Source of the DNA: Clostridiales bacterium
GTDB taxonomy: Bacteria; Bacillota; Clostridia; Monoglobales; Monoglobaceae
Reading direction: 5' to 3'
DNA: 52,644 nt
Assembly (NCBI GenBank): GCA_019419865.1
Contig: JAHZIG010000018.1
Location: 1 to 52,644, forward strand
Position numbers and translations under genes: made by a program. Of the stretch, positions 6,187 through 13,366 are shown one piece after another. Each line of letters opens with the position of its first letter. The stretch's first letter is position 1. Below the pieces are notes generated by a model. The model was not told the origin of the DNA. It was given only the letters and a program-made list of their open reading frames with translations, and did no database searches.

Positions 6187-6405
6187 ATGGATGTATTGGC
6201 TCTGATACTCGTAATAATCGGCGCCCTGAACTGGGGAAGCATCGGCCTGTTCGGTTTCGATATAGTCGGCGCGCTCTTCGGCGGCACGGGCAGTTTTATA
6301 AGCAGAGCGATATTTACAGTAGTATCTCTGGGAGGACTTTGGGCGATATCATTCTTCTTTAGAGAGAAAATACTCGGAAGATACCGTCACAGCGCCGAGA
6401 GCTGA
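6187..6405 (+). CDS. DUF378 small membrane protein
   Basis: The 72-residue protein has two membrane spans. The first begins at the N-terminus and carries the family hallmark ALNWGSIGLF (about residues 13-22); the second covers AIFTVVSLGGLWAISFFF (about 41-58). A basic tail (REKILGRYRH) follows. This is the DUF378/YuzA family of short bacterial membrane proteins of unknown function, common in Firmicutes. The ribosome binding site AGGAGGGAAA sits 5-6 bases before the ATG. The unusual tandem repeat upstream lies in what should be its promoter region. The gene stands alone, and an inverted repeat at 6529-6562 lies between it and the convergent gene. Confidence 0.88.
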   Translation: MDVLALILVIIGALNWGSIGLFGFDIVGALFGGTGSFISRAIFTVVSLGGLWAISFFFREKILGRYRHSAES

Positions 6406-6528
6406 GTGAAACTTACAAGGCGCTAAGCAAACGCGGGAGTATTGCGACGGCGATTCCCCGACGTTTGGGAGCGCATCATAAAAACTTCGCTTTTGGCGGT
6501 TATGGAAATTAAATTTGAATAAAACCAT

Positions 6529-6562
6529 AAACGGCTGGGCTGGCTTTAGTTTCAGCCGTTTT
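6529..6562. terminator. Probable bidirectional terminator
   Basis: AAACGGCTG (6529-6537) pairs perfectly with CAGCCGTTT (6553-6561). It lies between the convergent DUF378 and pseudouridine synthase genes, but T tracts on both sides are short. Confidence 0.6.
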
Positions 6563-6578
6563 GGCTTAGTATAGAGGC

Positions 6579-7463
6579 TCAGTCCGCTTTAAACTCCTTG
6601 ACGCTTTTTCCGTTTTCGGTAAATATCAGCTTATAAGCTCTGAGCGCCTGATACATATCGCCCTCGCCGCGCTTTGCGCCGTATTTAACGTCGCCTTTCA
6701 AAGGGTGTCCTATGTAGGCGAAAGAGGCGCGTATCTGATGCGTTCTTCCGGTATGCAGTTCGACCTCTAAATCGGTACTGTCGTTTTTTAGGTCGCAGCG
6801 CAGAACGCGGTACCCGAGCCGGGACGAGCGCGCGCCCGGTTTCGGGGTCTTGGAAAATTCCATTAGGTTATTCCCTATCTTATATATATATCCGTTTATT
6901 TCCCCGCCTTCTTGAATCCGTCCCTCCACGGTAAGGCGGTAGAACTTGCGTATCTCGCGGTTCTTGATCTTCTCGTTTATCCGCTTCAGCGCCCCGGCGT
7001 TCTTGGCCATTATCAAAAGCCCGGAGGTATTGCGGTCTATTCTGTGACAAAGAGAAGGGATAAAGGCCCCCGGCGAGGAAATATCTATCTCGGACTTATC
7101 GTATAGATAGCGTCTGGCGCGGCCCTCCGCCGAATCCTTATCCTCCGACTGTGAAAGCAACCCCGACGGCTTATCGATTATAAGCATGTCGTCGTCTTCG
7201 AACACGACCTTTATATCCGGGCTTAATTTGAGCCAGGGGAAATCCGTATCTTCGCTTTCGAAAAACTCATCGTTGATATACGCTTCGACCTTGTCGGAGG
7301 CCTTTAAAACGTATTTGAGGTCGGCGCGTTTTCCGTTTACTTTTATACGTTTTTTCCTGAAAGCCTTGTAGATCATCCCGGGCGCGGCTTTTGACGCCTG
7401 CTTGAATATGAATTTGTCGAGCCTTTGCCCGGCCTCTTTTTCGGTTATTATAAATTCTTTCAT
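6579..7463 (-). CDS. RluA-family pseudouridine synthase with S4 domain
   Basis: This enzyme converts uridine to pseudouridine in rRNA or tRNA. An S4 RNA-binding domain occupies about residues 11-65 (GQRLDKFIF, RIKVNGKRADLKY). The catalytic domain follows, with LLIIDKPSG-like text (DDMLIIDKPSGLLSQ, about 91-105), the catalytic-aspartate motif CHRIDRNTSGLLIMAKN (about 139-155) and the C-terminal GRTHQIRASFAYIGHPL (about 239-255). Length, 294 residues, is typical of RluC/RluD-like proteins. The target position cannot be told from sequence. The gene is isolated; the ribosome binding site is weak (AGGAAAACGTT before ATG). Confidence 0.93.
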   Translation of the reverse strand: MKEFIITEKEAGQRLDKFIFKQASKAAPGMIYKAFRKKRIKVNGKRADLKYVLKASDKVEAYINDEFFESEDTDFPWLKLSPDIKVVFEDDDMLIIDKPSGLLSQSEDKDSAEGRARRYLYDKSEIDISSPGAFIPSLCHRIDRNTSGLLIMAKNAGALKRINEKIKNREIRKFYRLTVEGRIQEGGEINGYIYKIGNNLMEFSKTPKPGARSSRLGYRVLRCDLKNDSTDLEVELHTGRTHQIRASFAYIGHPLKGDVKYGAKRGEGDMYQALRAYKLIFTENGKSVKEFKAD

Positions 7464-7590
7464 AACGTTTTCCTAATTTACGGGTTCTCCATAGCGCCGG
7501 CGCGGTGTCTTCCGCTCGATCCGGAAATATGTTCCGGCCGCGCGCGTTTATCGTCTTTTAATATAAGTCTATATGCCGGTTGCGTTTGGC

Positions 7591-9132
7591 TCAGCGTTTA
7601 AACGTCAGTAAGTCGCGAAGCTGCTGTAATCTGGTCTCCGAACCCTGCGGCATCAGCGTGACGCTTACTTCTCTTTCGACCGAATCGTTGCCGCAGGTCA
7701 ATGTTACGGTTGTATCGACGGAGATCGGTTTTTGGAACATATGCGGCGGATTGATCCTGCCCGAGCCGAGAATGGAGCCGGTCGAACGGCTTGAGGAAAT
7801 GATGTCGGATATATCCGATATGATCGGGATGTAGGTATCGCCCGACCAGCGTATCATAACTCGTCTGCCGTTAGACGCTTCATATCCGCCGGGAAGGTTG
7901 GTATACACCTCGTCGAGACTCGGGTTATCGCCCGCGATATTGTCGAAGGCTTCGTATATAGCGACTATGTCCGGGTCGTCGGAGACGTCTATAGACAGCC
8001 CGGGCGCAAAGTTTGAGGGCGCGCCGTTGTTTGAATAGAACAGGACGCTCTCGGTCGATTCGGGATCGTCGCAGGCGAGTATGAACGACGCCGTATACAT
8101 CTTCTCGCTGAAAAGCCTGCGTATCAGAGAAGTGACGTCGAAACTTATCCCCGTTCTGGTATCGTAGCCGGTCGCGGTCTCTATCAATTCGGTCTCGCCG
8201 GCGGGACGGGAGTTGTAGGTCATGCTTCCGTTCCAGTCGTTGTTGTTTATATAGTACAGCTGCATCCGCATCGTAGATGATTTGTTCTTAGGACGAAGCT
8301 GGATCTTGGCGTCGGTGATCGCGCCCTGGATATTTTTGGGGTCTATGTTAAATTTAAGATAGGTAGCGGAGCCGTTATCCACGCAGAGCAGATTGTCGTT
8401 GGCCGCGACGGCGTCGTAGCCCGAAGCGTTCGGCGAAGCCTCGGAGACGTAGACGTTCGTGTCCAAGTACGTCTTGTTAAGACCCGGCGGGTCGGTATCG
8501 ACCGCGTCGTTTACGAGTATTTTCAGATACGGGCGATAGGACGGATCCTCGTAGCCCGAGCTTGCGAACTGGATCGGCGCCGCGGCGTGATCGGCCGCGC
8601 TGAGCCTGAGCGTTATAGTCTGGTTCTCGCTTCCGAGCATTTCTTTTATCGGCTCTGTAAGATCGATTTCAAGAACTCCGGCGTTCGAGTATGTAACGTA
8701 CGTGAGGTTGGTCTCGTTGCCTCTCGGTTTGTTGTTCCATGTCGTTCCGTCGCTCCAGTTATTGTTGTCGAGATACGCGACGTTAAAACGCGCCTGATTT
8801 GAGCCGTCGGAACCCTTGCCGAGCCATGTCGCCGCAAGGCGCAGTTTTACCGAGGAGATCTCGTTAGGGTTTTTGTTGTCCAGTCTTGAAAGATCGAAGG
8901 CTATGTACGTATCCCAGTTGGCGCCTACTATCATTCGCCTCTCGTCAAGCTCCCGAGACGATTCGTCTTCTTTCAGACTGTATACGAACATATCCTTTTC
9001 CGGCTGTATCTTAATAAACTCTCCGTCGGCGATAACCGGCGTCGCGAGGTATATTATTCCGACCGGAACTATGCCGAGCAGTAATAAAGACAAGAGGATA
9101 GAACCGACTATCTTTTTTATAGTATCTCCCAA
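7591..9132 (-). CDS. Secreted or membrane-anchored DNRLRE-domain protein
   Basis: The 513-residue protein starts with a basic residue pair and a long hydrophobic stretch (GSILLSLLLLGIVPVGIIYL, about residues 11-30), a signal peptide or anchor. Two DNRLRE-type beta-sandwich domains follow: the first with NNWSDGTTWNNKPRG (about 106-120) and the second with NDWNGSMTYNSRPAG (about 293-307). The region after about residue 385 has beta-rich Ig-like text with SDISDIISSSRSTGSILGSG and a closing strand VEREVSVTLMP. Family members are extracellular carbohydrate-binding or adhesion modules. The start is uncertain: the frame opens with TTG at 9132 and no ATG or GTG is available before the signal segment. 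No catalytic domain is visible. Confidence 0.75.
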   Translation of the reverse strand: MGDTIKKIVGSILLSLLLLGIVPVGIIYLATPVIADGEFIKIQPEKDMFVYSLKEDESSRELDERRMIVGANWDTYIAFDLSRLDNKNPNEISSVKLRLAATWLGKGSDGSNQARFNVAYLDNNNWSDGTTWNNKPRGNETNLTYVTYSNAGVLEIDLTEPIKEMLGSENQTITLRLSAADHAAAPIQFASSGYEDPSYRPYLKILVNDAVDTDPPGLNKTYLDTNVYVSEASPNASGYDAVAANDNLLCVDNGSATYLKFNIDPKNIQGAITDAKIQLRPKNKSSTMRMQLYYINNNDWNGSMTYNSRPAGETELIETATGYDTRTGISFDVTSLIRRLFSEKMYTASFILACDDPESTESVLFYSNNGAPSNFAPGLSIDVSDDPDIVAIYEAFDNIAGDNPSLDEVYTNLPGGYEASNGRRVMIRWSGDTYIPIISDISDIISSSRSTGSILGSGRINPPHMFQKPISVDTTVTLTCGNDSVEREVSVTLMPQGSETRLQQLRDLLTFKR

Positions 9133-9390
9133 CGCGAGCGCCGCCTTTCTGAGTATATTTATTAGATACGTGTATTATCGTCGTTTGTAAGTTTGCTGCC
9201 GGACGGGGTTTTTGCCGGATCGGCGCCGGATATACCGAACCGATCCGGATCCGCCGGCGGTCATGCTTTACGTATTCTGAGCTTAGCCGGAGGCAAGGCC
9301 GACCCGCCCGTTTTAGGTATTGCGGATCGGGAGCCGCCGTATTATGGTTATCTGAGGTTACGTTGTTTTTATTGATTTACGGTTCGATGC
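9133..9390. other. Gene-free spacer between cinA and the DNRLRE gene
   Basis: No gene, hairpin with a T run or consensus promoter can be supported in these 258 bases. Both neighbours are on the minus strand, so it must include any cinA 3' untranslated region and the DNRLRE gene promoter. Confidence 0.4.
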
Positions 9391-10671
9391 TTACCATATA
9401 TATTCCGCGTCTTTATCTAAAATACCGAGCGCGGCGCGGCGCAGAAGGTCGAGCGCGTACATGGCGCTTCGCTCGCGCACCATGCCCCGGTCTCCGGTCA
9501 GGTTGAACTTGAACGCCTTGTGTATATCTTTAGCGCAAACGCTTATATATACCAGCCCGACCGGCTTCTCCGCCGTTCCGCCGCCGGGTCCGGCTATCCC
9601 CGTGATGGATACCGCCATGTCGGCGCCCGATACTTCGAGCGCGCCTTTGCTCATCTCGAGCGCGGTCTCGGCGGATACCGCTCCGTATTTTTCGAGGGTC
9701 TCGTTCTTAACGCCTAAGAGTTTATGCTTTATCTCGTTTGAATAGGTCGTAAGTCCGCAGCCGAAACATTCGGACGAGCCGGGGATAGAGGTTATTTTCT
9801 GCGCCGTGAGCCCGCCGGTGCAGCTCTCCGCGGTCGCGGCCGTAAGGCCTTTATCCCTGAGCAGATCGACCAGCGTTTTTTGAAGCGAGTTGTCAAGCCC
9901 GGTTCCGTAGACCTTATCGCCGAGGACCGCCCTGATCTTTTGCTCGACGGGAACGATCATTTCGTCCGCGATCTCCGCGCTCTCAGCCTTTGCGGTGATC
10001 CTCAGCTCGACCTCGCCGGTCTTGGCGTACGGGGCGACCGTTGGATTTGTGGAATTGTTTATCAGCTCGCTGAGTCTTTCGTCGACCGACGATTCGCCCA
10101 TTCCGAACACCCTCAGCGACTTTGAACGAATCACGTCTTTGGATCTTTTCTTAAGATACGGAAAGACGTAGTTGTCGAACATCGGTTTCATTTCGCGCGG
10201 CGGACCCGGGAGCATTATGAAGGTCGTCGAGTTTCTTTCGTATTCGACTATCGCGCCCGGAGCCGTGCCGAAGTCGTTTTTGAGTATTATGCAGCCCTCC
10301 GGCATCTCCGCCTGCTTTAGGTTGCTTTCGGGCATATACATCCCGCCCGCGTTAAAACGTTCGATTATATTCTGCTTGCTCTCCTCGTCCATCACGCATT
10401 TAAGGCCGCAGTACTTAGCTATGGTCTCCTTGGTGAGGTCGTCTCCGGTCGGACCCAGGCCGCCGGTCGTAATGATCCCGTCGGCTCTGCCCGCGGCCGT
10501 CTCGAGCGCCGCCTTAAGCCTGCCCGGATTGTCGCCCACGACGGTCGTATAGTATACGTCGAAGCCCAGCTCGCTCAGTCTCCGGCTGAGATACTGCGCG
10601 TTGGTGTTGACGATCTGTCCGAGCAGCAGTTCGGTGCCGACTGATATTAATTCAAAAGTCATTTTATCCAC
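9391..10671 (-). CDS. cinA: CinA-like competence/damage-inducible protein
   Basis: The full-length two-domain protein has 426 residues. The N-terminal MoaB/MogA-like (COG1058) half shows ELISVGTELLLGQIVNTNAQ at about residues 6-25, GGLGPTGDDLTKE (about 70-82) and MLPGPPREMKPMF (about 153-165). In CinA proteins this half hydrolyses ADP-ribose. The C-terminal half is a PncC-type nicotinamide-mononucleotide deamidase with AESCTGG (about 282-288) and SITGIAGPGG (about 356-365). It recycles pyridine nucleotides and is linked to competence in some Firmicutes. In many relatives cinA sits next to recA; here it follows thiI instead, 109 bases downstream on the same strand. The ribosome binding site is weak. 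Confidence 0.95.
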   Translation of the reverse strand: MDKMTFELISVGTELLLGQIVNTNAQYLSRRLSELGFDVYYTTVVGDNPGRLKAALETAAGRADGIITTGGLGPTGDDLTKETIAKYCGLKCVMDEESKQNIIERFNAGGMYMPESNLKQAEMPEGCIILKNDFGTAPGAIVEYERNSTTFIMLPGPPREMKPMFDNYVFPYLKKRSKDVIRSKSLRVFGMGESSVDERLSELINNSTNPTVAPYAKTGEVELRITAKAESAEIADEMIVPVEQKIRAVLGDKVYGTGLDNSLQKTLVDLLRDKGLTAATAESCTGGLTAQKITSIPGSSECFGCGLTTYSNEIKHKLLGVKNETLEKYGAVSAETALEMSKGALEVSGADMAVSITGIAGPGGGTAEKPVGLVYISVCAKDIHKAFKFNLTGDRGMVRERSAMYALDLLRRAALGILDKDAEYIW

Positions 10672-10783
10672 AGCCTTTCTAAATTCTTATCGTATCGGTA
10701 AATAAATTTCCCCGCCCGCGGCAAACGCGAGTCTTAAGCCCAAAGTCTGGCGTCCGTATCCCGCCGGATCGAAGGTTTAAGGC

Positions 10784-11974
10784 TCAGCGCGGATACTTAA
10801 CTTCTATTATCTCGGTATCCGCTATCGCCTTGTCAAGCGCCGCGCAGGCGTCGCCCAAATTCTCCTCGGCTTTAACGATCTCGCCGAGCGAGGGCTTGGT
10901 CTTGGGGTGCTTTGGAACGAATATCGTGCAGCAGTCCTCGTACGGCTGGATCGAGGTCTCGTACGCGTCTATCTTCTTCGAGATCCGTACGATCTCCTCC
11001 TTGTCCATCCCTATACAGGGTCTGAACACCGGCATATTCACCGCGGAGTCGGTGCAGTAGAGACTCTCCATCGTCTGGCTCGCGACCTGCCCCACGCTCT
11101 CGCCGGTGATCAGCGCAAGGGAGCCGTTTTGGCGCGCAATCTTTTCGGCTATTCGCATCATTAGTCTGCGCATGATTATAGTAAGATATTCCTTAGGGCA
11201 GTTTTCGATTATACTTAGCTGTATATCCGTAAACGGTACTACGTGAAGTTTTATCGCGCCCGCGTATACCGATAATATTTTCGCAAGGTCTACGACCTTT
11301 TCCTTGGCGCGCTCGCTCGTATACGGCGGGCTGTGGAAGTATACGGCCTCTATCTTGACGCCGCGCTTCGCGATCATCCAGCCCGCGACCGGACTGTCTA
11401 TGCCGCCGCTTAGCAGAAGGGTCGCCTTGCCCCCGGTCCCGACCGGCATACCGCCCGCGCCGCTGAACTTTTCAGCGAACACGTAGGCCTCCTTGCGTAT
11501 CTCGACCTGCACGAGGATATCCGGGTCGTGCACGTCCACTTTTAGTCCGCCGTCGCCGTAAGCTTTTAAAATTGCGCCCCCGACCTCTCGGCTTATCTGC
11601 GGCGAGTTCAGAGGAAACGTTTTATCCTCTCTCTTGGCCTCGACCTTGAAAGTCTTGCCGCTCAGATCGAGATCCGAGAGACATTCAACCGCGGTCTTGA
11701 ATATGCTGTCCATGTCCTTCTCGCAGCGCATTACCGGGCAGATATTGACTATGCCGAAAATTCTCTGAAGACGATCGATCGTCTCGAACATATCTATCCC
11801 GTCCTCGAGCGGCTCGAGATATATCGTAGACTGCGAGTTTCTGATACTGAACTTCCCGATCTTCGAGACCGCGCTCGCGATATTGTCTATTAACTTGCGC
11901 TCAAATACCGGCCTGTTAAGCCCCTTTAGAGCTATCTCTCCGTACTTTAATAAAATCAAATCTATTCTCTTCAT
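10784..11974 (-). CDS. thiI: tRNA 4-thiouridine synthase ThiI
   Basis: ThiI adenylates U8 of tRNA and inserts sulfur to give 4-thiouridine; it can also pass sulfur to thiamine synthesis. NFLD and THUMP domains span about residues 1-165. The PP-loop pyrophosphatase motif LLLSGGIDSPVAG lies at about 186-198. QPYEDCCTIFVPKHPKTKP near residue 343 carries the conserved catalytic-cysteine region. There is no C-terminal rhodanese domain, as is normal in Firmicutes, where a dedicated cysteine desulfurase is encoded next door (12017-13159, 42 bases upstream). The ATG at 11974 is preferred over the in-frame GTG at 11980 because GAGGAG lies 7 bases before the ATG. Confidence 0.96.
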   Translation of the reverse strand: MKRIDLILLKYGEIALKGLNRPVFERKLIDNIASAVSKIGKFSIRNSQSTIYLEPLEDGIDMFETIDRLQRIFGIVNICPVMRCEKDMDSIFKTAVECLSDLDLSGKTFKVEAKREDKTFPLNSPQISREVGGAILKAYGDGGLKVDVHDPDILVQVEIRKEAYVFAEKFSGAGGMPVGTGGKATLLLSGGIDSPVAGWMIAKRGVKIEAVYFHSPPYTSERAKEKVVDLAKILSVYAGAIKLHVVPFTDIQLSIIENCPKEYLTIIMRRLMMRIAEKIARQNGSLALITGESVGQVASQTMESLYCTDSAVNMPVFRPCIGMDKEEIVRISKKIDAYETSIQPYEDCCTIFVPKHPKTKPSLGEIVKAEENLGDACAALDKAIADTEIIEVKYPR

Positions 11975-12016
11975 TTGCACACTCCTCGATCCGCGCGCCG
12001 TGCGCCGCGGTTAATA

Positions 12017-13159
12017 TCAAATATTCAGCTTTCTCAGCCGTTGTACTATTTTTGTCAGTTCCTCTATAACGGTATCTATCTCCTCGTCGGTAGTAAACTC
12101 GCTTAGGCTGAACCTTATACTGCCGTCGATCATGTTCTTGTCCGTACCGATCTCGGTCAGCACGTAGCTCTGTCCTTTTTTATGACTGCTGCACGCGCTG
12201 CCGCTGGATACGAAGATATCCCGCATCTCGAGCGAATGCAGAAGCACTTCGGAGCGAACGCCGCCGAACGAGACGTTGAGAATATGCGGCGCTTGTCCGG
12301 CCGGCGTGTTTACGCAGATGTTATCGACGTTTTCCTTAATGCCCGAGAGCAGTCTGTCCTTGAGTTGTTCCATCTTGTTAGCTTTCGCCGTAAGGTCGTT
12401 ATTCGCGAGCTTTGCGGCGAGTCCGAAACCGGCTATCCCGGGCGCGTTCTCGGTGCCGGGGCGGATATTGCCCTGCTGGCCGCCGCCGAAGATTATCGGG
12501 GCAATCTTGGTTCCGCGCCGGATATATAAAGCTCCTACGCCCTTAGGGCCGTGGATCTTGTGCGAGCTCAGGCTCATAAGATCCGCCTTTAGGATATTTA
12601 GGTTTATCGGCAGTTTGCCGTAGGCCTGTACGGCGTCGACGTGGAATAACGCGCCGCCGTTCTTCCGCTTGAGTACGCTTATCATATCCGAAATAGGTTC
12701 TATCGTTCCGATCTCGTTGTTGACCATCATCGCGGTGACCAGGACGGTGTCGGGTCGGATCAGTCTTTCAAATTCCTTGAGCTTGACCTTGCCGTCCTTG
12801 TCCACGGGAACGTAATCGACCTTGTATCCGTTTTCGGACATGTAGCCGAGCGTGTTCATCGTGGCGGGGTGTTCTATAGGCGTAGCGATTATATGACGTC
12901 CCCTCTTCGCGCGGCATACGCCCATTATCGCGAGGTTGTTGGATTCGGTTCCGCCCGAGGTGAAGAATATCTCCCTCGGATCCGCCTTTATGGTGGCGGC
13001 GATCCGCTCCCGCGACTGTTTTATCAGCGCTTCGGCCTCGACGCCGAGCCTGTGCAGCGAGGACGGGTTGCCGTAGGCGTTAAACATAACGTCCGCGACG
13101 GTTTCGGCTACCTCTTTGTAAGGTCTGGTCGTAGCGCTGTTGTCCAAATATATTTCCAT
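12017..13159 (-). CDS. Cysteine desulfurase (NifS/IscS family, ThiI partner)
   Basis: This PLP enzyme removes sulfur from cysteine to form a protein persulfide. The N-terminal MEIYLDNSATTRPYKEV is typical of the family. EHPATMN (about 96-102) carries the PLP-contacting histidine region, SSHKIHGPKG has the Schiff-base Lys201, and SSGSACSSHKKG holds the catalytic Cys323 in a short loop, the class I arrangement. Length 380 fits the NifZ/IscS2 branch that serves ThiI. It is the first gene of a minus-strand unit with thiI. A strong ribosome binding site (TTGGAGGATAG) precedes the ATG, and a promoter is proposed at 13188-13215. No IscU or SufU gene is seen nearby, which supports tRNA thiolation rather than general Fe-S assembly (inference). 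Confidence 0.94.
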   Translation of the reverse strand: MEIYLDNSATTRPYKEVAETVADVMFNAYGNPSSLHRLGVEAEALIKQSRERIAATIKADPREIFFTSGGTESNNLAIMGVCRAKRGRHIIATPIEHPATMNTLGYMSENGYKVDYVPVDKDGKVKLKEFERLIRPDTVLVTAMMVNNEIGTIEPISDMISVLKRKNGGALFHVDAVQAYGKLPINLNILKADLMSLSSHKIHGPKGVGALYIRRGTKIAPIIFGGGQQGNIRPGTENAPGIAGFGLAAKLANNDLTAKANKMEQLKDRLLSGIKENVDNICVNTPAGQAPHILNVSFGGVRSEVLLHSLEMRDIFVSSGSACSSHKKGQSYVLTEIGTDKNMIDGSIRFSLSEFTTDEEIDTVIEELTKIVQRLRKLNI

Positions 13160-13187
13160 TATCTATCCTCCAAACAATATAAACTTA

Positions 13188-13215
13188 TATTATCACAATG
13201 TCGCGGAGTTTTCAA
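13188..13215 (-). promoter_or_regulatory. Promoter of the desulfurase-thiI unit
   Basis: On the minus strand TTGAAA (13215-13210) and TAATAT (13193-13188) are 16 bases apart. It overlaps one arm of the inverted repeat at 13203-13237. Confidence 0.45.
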
Positions 13216-13237
13216 CCGCCGAATAAAAAAACTCCGC
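13203..13237. promoter_or_regulatory. Inverted repeat between divergent promoters
   Basis: GCGGAGTTTT (13203-13212) is inverted at 13228-13237 (AAAACTCCGC), a 10-bp perfect arm with a 15-base centre. It lies between the divergent desulfurase and mutS2 genes and overlaps the minus-strand -35 box, so an operator or an RNA hairpin are both possible. Confidence 0.5.
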
Positions 13238-13259
13238 ACTATTATAATATTTAACGGAC

Positions 13260-13288
13260 TGGACAAATGTGAACATAACGAGTATAAT
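13260..13288 (+). promoter_or_regulatory. Promoter of mutS2
   Basis: TGGACA (13260-13265) and TATAAT (13283-13288) are 17 bases apart, placing the start about 70 bases before the mutS2 ATG. Confidence 0.65.
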
Positions 13289-13366
13289 ACTATAGGGAAT
13301 CATAATATATTAAGAACAAATAACAGAACGGAAAGCAAGCGGATTTTTTATCCGCGGGGGTAATAT

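Noticed and set aside
5961..6362. 133-codon frame running through the tandem repeat into DUF378
   Set aside because: It has no ribosome binding site, overlaps the real DUF378 gene in another frame, and the 16-base repeat period would give changing peptides.
9193..9375. 60-codon plus-strand frame between cinA and the DNRLRE gene
   Set aside because: It has no ribosome binding site or promoter, and its composition is not coding-like.
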